Positions 1 to 8,600 of a DNA stretch of 64,000 nucleotides are shown here, in pieces (the stretch's first letter is position 1; each line of letters opens with the position of its first letter). The stretch is from Agarilytica sp045430285 (GTDB lineage Bacteria > Pseudomonadota > Gammaproteobacteria > Pseudomonadales > Cellvibrionaceae), in NCBI GenBank assembly GCA_045430285.1, contig JAILXV010000001.1:310001-374000 (forward strand), given 5' to 3'. The notes beneath the pieces were generated by a model that was not told the origin of the DNA, did not search any database, and was given only the letters and a program-made list of their open reading frames with translations. The position numbers and the translations under genes were made by a program.

Positions 1-1518
1 CACCTTGGTAAGGTCACTGAATTTAAATACGCTACCGATGTGGCGAGTAACTTTAACGGACAAATTAAAAACCTTGGGACGCTGGGCGAGAGTTGGGGGT
101 TATTACCTTCCAACGACGCACTGGTGTTTATCGATAACCATGATAGAGAACGTGGCCATGGTGGTGGCGGAACACTGACGTATCGAGACGGCGCCAAATA
201 TAATTTGGCCAACGTTTACATGTTGGCTTATCCCTTTGGGAGTACCAAGCTCCATTCTAGTTATGAATTTACAGATGATATACACGGCCCCCCTGCGAGT
301 GGCGGTTGTGGCGTAAGCGGTTGGGTATGCCAGCACCGCTGGAGCAATATTGCCAATATGGTAGGGTTTCGAAACTTCACCCAAGGTATAAATACGGTTA
401 ACAATTGGTGGGATAACGGGAACAACCAAATTGCATTCGGTCGAGGTAATAAAGGGTTTGTTGTTATCAACAATGAATCGGGTGTATTAAATGAAATTTT
501 GTATACCGGCCTTCCTGCAGGCGAATACTGTAACGTACTCGCCGGTGATGATGCATGCAGTGGAATCACTATTACCGTCGATAGTAACGGCATGGCCACC
601 TTTGATGTATCCGCAAATTCTGCGGCGGCGATTCACGGCGGTGCAATGGGTTCAGCGTGTACTGATTGCGTTACTCAAAACTTTCCTAGTTTAAATTTCC
701 GTGGAACAGCTAACGCTTGGGTCGCAACGGCAATGTCACTCGTCGCAGATAATACTTGGGAAGTGATAATCAACTTTGATGGTCAAGCGAATCAGCGTTT
801 TAAACTCGATGTAGATGGTGACTGGTCACACAACTATGGTGACGATGGCGCAGATGGATTCCTAGATCGTACAGGGGAAGATATTTATACATCGGTTACG
901 GGCCAATACAGGCTCACCGTCAATGATCAAACCTTGGCGTATAGCTTGACCGCGTTGGGAGACAGTAATTTACCGCCAACTGCATCTGTTAGTCCAATGA
1001 ACATCACTATTGATGTAAACGAAAGTCTTACGCTAGACGCTTTCGGTTCGACGGATTCAGACGGATCTATCATTTCGTATAGTTGGAGTAATGGTGAGAC
1101 AGGTAGCGCGATTAACATCAGCTATTCGTCAGCAGGCACACATACTGAAACAGTAACCGTTACAGATAACGAGGGCGAAACTGACTCTGCAACCGCGACG
1201 ATTACCGTTGAAGATAATACCGGCGGCTTTACCAGTAATTTTGATCAACTAAGTTTTCGTGGTACACCCAATAGCTGGGGTACAACCGCGATGGTGCTGG
1301 TTGCTGATAATGTTTGGGAGACCGGCATAAACTTTAACGGACAATCTCAACAGCGCTTTAAAGTGGATGTGCACGGTGACTGGTCTCAAAATTATGGCGA
1401 TAACAATGCCGATGGTTTTCTGGATTTAATCGGTGCCGATATTCACACAAGTGTTACAGGGGAATATGTCTTACAGGTCAACGATCAGACCTTGGAGTAT
1501 TCACTTGTAAAAAAGTAG
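1..1518 (+). CDS. Secreted GH13 alpha-amylase with tandem starch-binding-like modules (5' end outside window)
   Basis: The reading frame is open from base 1, so the signal peptide and most of the TIM barrel lie upstream. Visible at bases 121-165 is the region IV motif FIDNHDRERGHG, whose NHD Asp stabilises the transition state; the RGHG form is typical of animal-type, chloride-dependent amylases. A beta-sandwich domain C follows (to about 650). Then comes a module of about 90 residues (673-952, NFRGTANAW...GDWSHNYGDDGADG), a PKD-type Ig domain (about 965-1215), and a second copy of the module (1222-1506). The duplicated modules probably bind starch. The protein is predicted to hydrolyse alpha-1,4-glucan outside the cell. 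The frame stops at TAG 1516-1518 straight after a complete second module, directly behind an AAAAAAG heptamer. A pullulanase continues in the -1 frame. Confidence 0.88.
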   Translation, partial: HLGKVTEFKYATDVASNFNGQIKNLGTLGESWGLLPSNDALVFIDNHDRERGHGGGGTLTYRDGAKYNLANVYMLAYPFGSTKLHSSYEFTDDIHGPPASGGCGVSGWVCQHRWSNIANMVGFRNFTQGINTVNNWWDNGNNQIAFGRGNKGFVVINNESGVLNEILYTGLPAGEYCNVLAGDDACSGITITVDSNGMATFDVSANSAAAIHGGAMGSACTDCVTQNFPSLNFRGTANAWVATAMSLVADNTWEVIINFDGQANQRFKLDVDGDWSHNYGDDGADGFLDRTGEDIYTSVTGQYRLTVNDQTLAYSLTALGDSNLPPTASVSPMNITIDVNESLTLDAFGSTDSDGSIISYSWSNGETGSAINISYSSAGTHTETVTVTDNEGETDSATATITVEDNTGGFTSNFDQLSFRGTPNSWGTTAMVLVADNVWETGINFNGQSQQRFKVDVHGDWSQNYGDNNADGFLDLIGADIHTSVTGEYVLQVNDQTLEYSLVKK

Positions 1519-1564
1519 GTGAGCAGCAAGGTAGTGCCGAAATACTCGGTGCTATCTATGCTGC
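1494..1564 (+). promoter_or_regulatory. Putative dnaX-like -1 programmed ribosomal frameshift signal
   Basis: The elements in order are GGAG (1494-1497), an 11-nt gap, and the heptamer A AAA AAG (1509-1515) phased on the amylase frame as gtA-AAA-AAG. A zero-frame TAG follows (1516-1518), then a 7-nt spacer (1516-1522) and a hairpin. The hairpin 5' arm is 1523-1540, the loop is AATAC (1541-1545) and the 3' arm is 1546-1564, with A1558 bulged. All 18 positions pair, three of them as G-U. E. coli dnaX uses the same heptamer, an upstream SD about 10 nt away and a downstream hairpin. A -1 slip continues as V-G-E-Q-Q into the pullulanase. The arrangement is directly visible; its function is inferred. 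A missing A in the homopolymer is the main alternative. Confidence 0.7.
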
Positions 1565-3398
1565 GGATCAAACGACGTTCGCGCTGTGGTCTCCAGACTC
1601 TGCCGATGTCACGCTCTGGTTAGATGGCCAAACCCACGACATGGTGCGTGTAAACAATGCTAACGGTTATACCGATGTGTATCAGGTATCTGTTCTGGGT
1701 GATCATCACTTAAAGCCGTATAACTTTCAGGTAAACGGCATTACCGTTCGTGACCCTTACGGGAAAATGGCAGAGCCCAATACCGATAACAATATTGTGA
1801 TGGATATGAGCACCACGGTATTGGCAAATGGGTGGGCTGCAAGGCCAGCTTTAGCCGAGCGAGAAGATGCCATCATCTACGAAGTGCACGTGCGTGATTT
1901 TACTATCGCGCCCGAAGCCGGTGTTTCTGCAGAGAAGCGTGGCAAATATATGGGAATGGTGGAAGCAGGCTCAACGCATAACGGCGTTTCTACCGGGGTT
2001 GATCACCTAAAAGAATTGGGTGTGACCCATGTCCAGATAATGCCGACGTATGACTTTGGTTCATGCCCAGACGTTAACGATACCAGCTGTTACAACTGGG
2101 GATATGACCCTAGGAATTATAACGTACCAGAAGAACGGTATTCGCAAACCCCATTTGACTACGTAAACCGTGTGCAAGAATTTAAGAAAATGATTGATGC
2201 GTTTCATCAGGCGGGGCTGCGAGTAATTTTAGACGTGGTATACAACCATACCTACGCCATGGAAATGTTCGAACATATTTCCATGCAGTATTACACCGAT
2301 ACCGATCTCTCGGGCACGGGTAACTCCATCGATGCAAACGTACCCATGGTCGCCCGAATGATTCAAGACTCATTAGAATACTGGGTGCGTGAATACAACA
2401 TTGACGGTTTTCGCTTCGACTTAATTGGTATTTTCGATTACGACGAAGTAGGGAATTGGGGCACGCATTTAAATACCACATTCCCAGATCGCAATTTGCT
2501 CATTTACGGTGAACCTTGGAACGGATTTGCTGCAGACCCTCGTGAATTGGATCGTGTTCGTTTGGGCACAATAGGCCGCATTCGCGACGCACACGTGGGC
2601 GTATTCAATCCCAAATATCGCGAAGCCATTAAAGGGCAAAACGATAACGGCCAATGCAATACGGGTGATTGCTTTGCTTACAACAATAACGCCGATATGT
2701 GGCGAATCGAAGTGGGCAGCCGTGGTGCGATTCGCGCTAGCCACAATGCGAACACACCAATCGATACCTGGGACCCAATGTTTGCCATGGATCCAGAGCA
2801 AAGCATCAACTACGTATCCGCACACGACAATTTAACCTTACGAGATAAAACCCTACTGTGGGCAGACCTTAACGGCGTTAGCCGTAGTTCAAGTTATCTT
2901 CGGCGTATTCAACAGTTTGCCAACGGCATCGTATTAACGAGCCAAGGCATTCCTTTTCTGCATGGCGGTGTAGAAATGATGCGAGACAAGCAAGAAGACC
3001 ATAACAGCTATAAATCACCCGATAGCATTAACCAATATTATTGGGATTGGAAAATCGATAACGCTGATATTCTTGAATACTACAAAGATGTTATTGCCCT
3101 ACGTAATACGCACCCAGGCTTCCGTTTAAATACTTGGCAAGAGGTTAACGACAATGTGGTATCGAATAGGCCGCGATACGGCGTATTAGTTAATCATATT
3201 AACGCCGCAGCGAATGGCGATAGCTGGTCTGATATTATTGTTATCTATAACAGTGCGGATGATTACACCTATACATTACCGGCTGGGGATTGGAAGGTCG
3301 CGATGGAAAAATCAGATCCTACAGCGGGGAATGGCCGAGTGGTGTCTGGTGTGGTTGTGGCTGAAGGAACTGCGGTGACGGTGCTTTATAAAGATTAG
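1515..3398 (+). CDS. Type I pullulanase (GH13 with CBM48), reached by -1 frameshift from the amylase
   Basis: This frame joins the amylase frame if ribosomes slip -1 at 1509-1515; the first codon after the slip is GTA 1515. It debranches alpha-1,6 links in starch or pullulan. The N-terminus is CBM48-like (TFALWSPDSADVTLWLDG, about 1578-1631). The catalytic barrel has YNWGYDP (2091-2111) and DVVYNH. The nucleophile Asp is in GFRFD (Asp codon 2418-2420), the acid/base Glu in YGEPWNG (2511-2513), and the region IV Asp in SAHDN. The first ATG in frame (1641) lies inside the CBM48 fold and has no signal peptide, and no ATG, GTG or TTG occurs between 1515 and 1641. Independent initiation is therefore unlikely. 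If the A-run is a sequencing error, amylase and pullulanase are one simple fusion gene. Confidence 0.85.
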   Translation, partial: VGEQQGSAEILGAIYAADQTTFALWSPDSADVTLWLDGQTHDMVRVNNANGYTDVYQVSVLGDHHLKPYNFQVNGITVRDPYGKMAEPNTDNNIVMDMSTTVLANGWAARPALAEREDAIIYEVHVRDFTIAPEAGVSAEKRGKYMGMVEAGSTHNGVSTGVDHLKELGVTHVQIMPTYDFGSCPDVNDTSCYNWGYDPRNYNVPEERYSQTPFDYVNRVQEFKKMIDAFHQAGLRVILDVVYNHTYAMEMFEHISMQYYTDTDLSGTGNSIDANVPMVARMIQDSLEYWVREYNIDGFRFDLIGIFDYDEVGNWGTHLNTTFPDRNLLIYGEPWNGFAADPRELDRVRLGTIGRIRDAHVGVFNPKYREAIKGQNDNGQCNTGDCFAYNNNADMWRIEVGSRGAIRASHNANTPIDTWDPMFAMDPEQSINYVSAHDNLTLRDKTLLWADLNGVSRSSSYLRRIQQFANGIVLTSQGIPFLHGGVEMMRDKQEDHNSYKSPDSINQYYWDWKIDNADILEYYKDVIALRNTHPGFRLNTWQEVNDNVVSNRPRYGVLVNHINAAANGDSWSDIIVIYNSADDYTYTLPAGDWKVAMEKSDPTAGNGRVVSGVVVAEGTAVTVLYKD

Positions 3399-3493
3399 AT
3401 AGTATGTCGCTTAATCTGAGGCTAGCTAATGGATGGATAGTCTCAGGTTTTTTGAAATATCACCCGAATAATAAACTTACTACCAAGATGGAA

Positions 3494-3595
3494 GGATAGG
3501 ATACTCTTTGGGTAAGACCGTCTGCCGCATGGATACGTCGGTCGAGCGTACATGGACGTATTTACCGTGAGTCTTACCCAAAGAGCATCCTTTCC
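3494..3595. repeat. Palindromic intergenic element, copy A
   Basis: A 25-bp inverted repeat (3494-3518 with 3571-3595, two mismatches) encloses a 52-nt core beginning CGTCTGCCGCATGGA. A smaller inner stem, ATACGTC/GACGTAT, lies in the core. It sits between the convergent pullulanase and hipA genes. Its core is shared with the two elements between prfB and lysS, but its outer arms are not. It could also act as a bidirectional terminator. Apart from this element, the gene-free stretch 3399-3687 shows nothing else clear. Confidence 0.75.
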
Positions 3596-3687
3596 TAGAT
3601 GCTAATCGAAGCCATGAGTATTCTTTTATAGTGCCCCGTTAGTGGATCCTGGCAGGAATTATTTGTTCGTTATTTCTAAGTGATATT

Positions 3688-5010
3688 CTATACAAACAAA
3701 TCTCTATGCAATGCCGCTCGGCTATCAATATTTTGTTCCGCAATATTTAATTCACCCGCAACATCCCGCCATTTAGAAACCGCCAGACGTACCTCCTCAA
3801 TAATAAGTCGGATACGCCTTTCAGGCACGGCAAAGCGTTTAGCCGCAGCCACAATATCTGCATACACAAACCCATCTCGCTTTCCGTTTAATACCATTTG
3901 ATGCTGCCCAGTGAAAAGCCCAGAAGGATTGTAAGCAAAGGTTAAATCGTACGCGGGTGCTAATCGCCACTCGCCTGAACTGTCCATAAGGAAGGCAATG
4001 TTTTTAACATGGTCATCTTGATTACGCGCAATGATATTAAAAATAGCGCGACGCAAAATCTGCTCCAATGCGCGCATTCCCAAACCTAATTTTTCCGTAA
4101 TACTCATGGCCTGTTCATAACTGGCAGTCCCAGGTAAATTAAAATCAAGATGCGCCATCGCACCCAACGTTTGCATATGTAATTTACTGCCATTTTTTGT
4201 GCGATCAAAACGACGGGTCATAAAATGGTGCCGTTCACCCTCAGTAAGAATTCGGCACTCGCTCATATCAATGCCCGCATCAATGGCCATCAAATAATAG
4301 GCGTACTCCATTAAGCCGTACTCTTGGCCATCCCTTAGTTCTTTATCGCGGTTATTTGTTATGCCGTCGAACTTGATTAGCCAATGGGAAAAACCAGCAG
4401 ATAGATCGGTTTGGCCAGATCGCACTTCGCCGGTTTCTTCATTCCAGCCGACCACCGCTTTCGCTCGTGCGCCACCGGCCGAGACGCCCACCTGTAAAAG
4501 ATCAGACAGCGTTTGTTCTGTGAGTGAATCGTGATCCTGCTTAATGGTGCCGGAGATTGTTGAACGCTCATTTAAAATATTGTTTGCTAAGGATACGAGC
4601 GCATCAAGGTTTATCGGGTGTTCATGCAATGGCTGCCGTGAAATAGACGGCCGAAATTCCAGCGCCCCCATACCGCGCGTGCCGACATAACACAAACGGT
4701 CAACAGGGGAGAAGTCTGCGTACTCAATACCGCTTTCCGCCAACCATCGATCAATTAATGCGGATCCGAACTTATCGGGCAAGCTATCGGCAAGCATGCC
4801 AGGCAAACCCTTAAACGTTTCGCGGGAAAGCTCAGGGAAGGCAAAAGGGGAAGTTTTTAGCGGCATCATCAGCGGCGAAGGTTCAATACCGCTGCCAACA
4901 AAATCAGGCATATATTGAAAAGCCCCGAGTTGAGTATTGCCATCCCATGTTACAGCACCAATATCCGCGCCCCATAAGGACACCACCGCAGTATCAACAC
5001 GCTTGCCCAT
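3688..5010 (-). CDS. hipA: HipA-family serine/threonine kinase toxin
   Basis: This is a full-length HipA (440 residues). The N-terminal HipA domain runs to about residue 120, with SPFAFPELSRETFKGLPGMLADSLPDKFG at about 54-82. A glycine-rich loop GVSAGGARAKA lies at 175-185, the catalytic loop RNQDDHVKN at 329-337 and the metal-binding APAYDL at 351-356, so the kinase core looks intact. HipA of E. coli phosphorylates glutamyl-tRNA synthetase and causes growth arrest or persistence; related toxins have other targets, so the substrate here is not known. The gene starts 2 nt after the stop of the HTH gene, the usual antitoxin-toxin order. It converges on the pullulanase gene. Confidence 0.92.
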   Translation of the reverse strand: MGKRVDTAVVSLWGADIGAVTWDGNTQLGAFQYMPDFVGSGIEPSPLMMPLKTSPFAFPELSRETFKGLPGMLADSLPDKFGSALIDRWLAESGIEYADFSPVDRLCYVGTRGMGALEFRPSISRQPLHEHPINLDALVSLANNILNERSTISGTIKQDHDSLTEQTLSDLLQVGVSAGGARAKAVVGWNEETGEVRSGQTDLSAGFSHWLIKFDGITNNRDKELRDGQEYGLMEYAYYLMAIDAGIDMSECRILTEGERHHFMTRRFDRTKNGSKLHMQTLGAMAHLDFNLPGTASYEQAMSITEKLGLGMRALEQILRRAIFNIIARNQDDHVKNIAFLMDSSGEWRLAPAYDLTFAYNPSGLFTGQHQMVLNGKRDGFVYADIVAAAKRFAVPERRIRLIIEEVRLAVSKWRDVAGELNIAEQNIDSRAALHRDLFV

Positions 5011-5012
5011 AT

Positions 5013-5396
5013 TTACGACTCCTCATCAAAATGGCCGGGTGTTTCAAAACCCCGCCATGGGGCTGTTTTTGAATGGGTTGGGGCAGTTTTCTTACTACTA
5101 GGTCGCACCCGCTGACGCACCGTCTTTTTTTTCTGCGTGAGTTGTTCCACAGGGCTAACCTCCGGCGGAGAGGGAACAAGCAAAGGTAAACGATCGGTTA
5201 AGCCCAAGGCCTTCAGTACCCGCACCCAAGACTCCGAAGAGACGGAATGCCCGTTTTCCAAGCGCGAGATCGTTCTTAATGCCACACCGGATTCGTAGGC
5301 CAAAGCCTCCTGCGAGAGCTGGGCATGGATTCGAGCGGATTTAAAACGTTCGCCTGTGGTGTGGAGCAGGGCCTGGATATCGCTCTTGGGGTTCAT
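5013..5396 (-). CDS. hipB: HipB-like XRE-family antitoxin/repressor
   Basis: The protein has 127 residues. An HTH_3 domain covers about residues 10-65, with the recognition-helix region LSQEALAYESGVALRTISRLENG at about 28-50. The basic, low-complexity tail (KKKTVRQRVRPSSKK) probably contacts HipA or DNA. HipB-type proteins neutralise HipA and repress their own operon. The gene is transcribed away from the RHS gene and is followed 2 nt later by hipA. A perfect 12-bp inverted repeat just upstream (5403-5455) fits a HipB operator. It is longer than E. coli HipB (88 residues) because of the tail. Confidence 0.88.
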   Translation of the reverse strand: MNPKSDIQALLHTTGERFKSARIHAQLSQEALAYESGVALRTISRLENGHSVSSESWVRVLKALGLTDRLPLLVPSPPEVSPVEQLTQKKKTVRQRVRPSSKKTAPTHSKTAPWRGFETPGHFDEES

Positions 5397-5402
5397 TTAA
5401 AT

Positions 5403-5455
5403 GCCATATTTGACGTGTTATGTGGTTATATAGCCTATAGTAGGTCAAATATGGC
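5403..5455. promoter_or_regulatory. Inverted-repeat operator of the hipBA promoter region
   Basis: GCCATATTTGAC (5403-5414) and its exact reverse complement GTCAAATATGGC (5444-5455) are separated by 29 bp of AT-rich DNA. They begin 7 bp upstream of the hipB start codon. Each arm contains a TTGAC that could serve as a -35 element on either strand. Two distant half-sites fit the looping or bridging reported for HipB-type repressors. No good -10 element at standard spacing could be assigned. The remaining DNA to the RHS start (5456-5698) shows nothing else clear. Confidence 0.6.
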
Positions 5456-5698
5456 GAGTTATCAATTGTGGGCTGTTCATTGTGTGATGGTCGTGCCTAC
5501 CCACTTTGATATAAGAATGACTGTGACCCAGTTGTTGAGTTATGAGACAAAGCTCGCTAATATCCCAGCCGATAATGAGTACGTAGGGATACATCTGCTG
5601 CATTGGATTGTGCTTTTCCCGCGCCAAGTAAAAATTCCAGAAAAATTAAAAACATTTCAAAGACCATAATCGGGTTTCTTTTAAGGATTGGGGGTTGT

Positions 5699-8600
5699 AT
5701 GGCTGGTCGTTTTTTGTCCGTATTCACGGCGATTTTCGTTTTTTTGTTTTCATTGCAGGTTCAGGCTGTTGAGTTTGATTCTAACCTTTACGATGTGTAC
5801 TACGGGGATGTAGATGAGGATAGTGACGGTGATATTTACTTCCATCCGAAAGACCGAATTGTGTTGCTACATGGCGATATTATTACCCCAATTGTTCTGC
5901 CAAAGGCTTTAGGTTTTTATATTTCATCGGCAGAGTACCCCAACTTCTCTGAAATTCAGTTGGTTGAACTTACCGCTGATCAAATTTCCGAAAAAGGACT
6001 ATTTCTTACATCGGAACATACAGATTATTTTTATGGTGATTTTGATGGCGATGGAATAAGTGATGTGCTTGTTCGTGGCGCCTCAGAGACTTCCCCTGCT
6101 TTGCAACTAGCGGGCTCACAGATAATAACCCAAGCCCCCAATATCTCGCATATCTATGAGAGTAGCAGTGTTCCGTCAGGCCATCATATAAGTAACCGGA
6201 GCCTGGTGTTAACCGTGACCGATGCGAATGGTGATGGAGTTGATGATCTCGTAGCGTATTCGGGAAGTGTTGTAAACGTTGGATACCTGAATAATGGAGG
6301 AGAGCTTGCGTATTATTCTGGTGCTGAATATCGACTTGCAACTACTACTGTAGCGGTAGGTGCGACTGGTGGAAGTCATGATGTGGGCGTAGATGGAAGC
6401 GCTTTATATGGAATACCAATAGCCGTATCAGAGGGCATTGCCGGTATGCAGCCCAGCATATCCCTATCATATAGCAGTAGCGCCGGTAATAGCCATGTTG
6501 GCATGGGGTGGGGGCTAGGTGGATTATCAAACATTCAGCGATGCGGTATGAATTACGACAACGGTGGAAAGTTAGATGAAGTTGATTTTGATGCAAACGA
6601 CAGGTTTTGTTTGGACGGCCAACCTCTGGTTGCGATTAGTGGAGCTTACGGCGAAGATCAGACAGAATACAGAACGCGTTCAGAAACGTATCTCAAGATA
6701 AAGTCTTACGGACAGTCAGGTAATTGCACGCGAGGCATCAGTGCTAATAAGGCCGGCCCGCAAAAATTCAGAGTATGGACCGCGTCGGGCCACGTTCATG
6801 AATATGGTTTTAGCGAGGACTCTCGTGTTGAAGCTCAAGGATGTACCGATGTATTGGTTTGGGCGATCAATAAGCAGGAAGATCGTTATGGTAATAGTGT
6901 CAACTATCACTATACCGAGAGTACATATGATCACTATATTTCCAGTATTGACTATAACGCTGGTGCAAGTCGTGTTGAGTTCGGGTATGCGGACCGTGAA
7001 GACAGTGACGTAATTTATTCTGCGGGCAGTAGAAAGCAGCAAACTAAATTACTAAACAAAATTACCTCTTTGGAAGGGGGAATCCTGCTTCGTGAATACC
7101 ACCTCGAACATGAACTGGTCAGTTCTAGCTCAGTATCACGCTTGAAATCCTTAGTTGAATGTACTGTAACTGAATGTTTACCCGCTACCGACTTTTCTTG
7201 GACGGATGGAAGCACTTCATCATCTCTGGCCTTTAACCAACGAATTTCATCGAATATTTGTCAGAACTTTTCTGGCGACTGCAATGATACAGATAATTTT
7301 AATTATATTTATTACGCGGATATCAATGGTGATGCTAGAACTGATATATGTTATCGCTCAGATAGCGGTATTCGCTGTCATTTAGCGACCGCACAAGGTT
7401 TTACTGGAACAATTATTTCAACTGATATTTGTGCGAACGGTTCAAATTCATATGGTGTGTGTAACGATGGAGACAATTTTGACACCATTCGGTTTATCGA
7501 TATGGATGCAGACGGCTTAGCTGACCTGGTATTTAGATCTGATGGAGGAATAAGAGTCATGCGCTCAACAGGCACGAATTTTGTGCCTTTTATCAATTCT
7601 TCAGTTTGTGCTAATGGTTGGGATTCTTATGGTAAATGTAACGACCAAGACAATTCCAACCACCTGAAATACCCAGACCTAAATGGTGATGCATTACCTG
7701 ATGTGTGTTATCGCGGTGATGAAGGAATTCATTGTTTATTGAATACTGGTTCCGGCTTTGGTGATGTTGTTAGTACAAACATTTGTGCGAATAATTCTGG
7801 TTTGCACGGCAAATGTAATGACGGAGATAATTATGACACGATTTCCTATGTCGATATAAATGCTGATGGTATGGCAGACCTGGTTGTTCGAACGGATAAC
7901 GGTATACGTGCGTGGCGTTTTGACGGTACAGGTTTTACGGCGGCAATTGTTTCGACGATCTGCTCCAATGGTGATTTGGAGTTAGGTGAGTGTAATGATT
8001 CAGATAATCATTACACAATTAAATTTCCCGATATTAATGGCGATGGTATCGCTGACCTATGTTATCGCGGTGACATGGGTATACGCTGTGAAATTGGCAC
8101 GGGATATTCTTGGGATGGTGGATCTATTATTACAGACATCTGTAGAAACGGCGCTACGGAAAATGGTACCTGCAATGACGATGATAATTATCGAACGATC
8201 AGCTATAACGATCTGAACCAAGATGGCCGCGCGGATATTATTTTCCGTTCAGATGCAGGTATTTTTGTGTTTAAGTCGACGGGTTTTGGTTTTGAAAAAA
8301 TATTTTCGTCGAGTGTTTGTGCCAATGGAGACTGGGGGAATGGCATTTGTAACGATCCGGATAATCACGACACCATTCAGGTGATTGATTTTGACGCAAA
8401 TGGGTTGCCCGATATTGTATATCGTGGAGACGACGGCGTGCAGCTTTGGCCTTTATATGTCGACCAGCAAAACTTGATGACAAAAGTGACCAATGGTTTT
8501 GGTGTAGAAACTAAATTTACTTATAAACTACTTTCAGATCCCTCGGTTTATACGAAGACATACGATCCTACAATCACTTACCCAGAAAAGGAAGTCGTTC

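Noticed and set aside
103..1118. Open frames on either strand inside the amylase gene
   Set aside because: They overlap clear protein domains, have no SD and no recognisable product.
1641..3398. Pullulanase as an independent gene starting at ATG 1641
   Set aside because: This start lies inside the CBM48 fold, lacks a signal peptide and has no SD, while the frame is open back to the amylase stop; frameshift or fusion explains it better.
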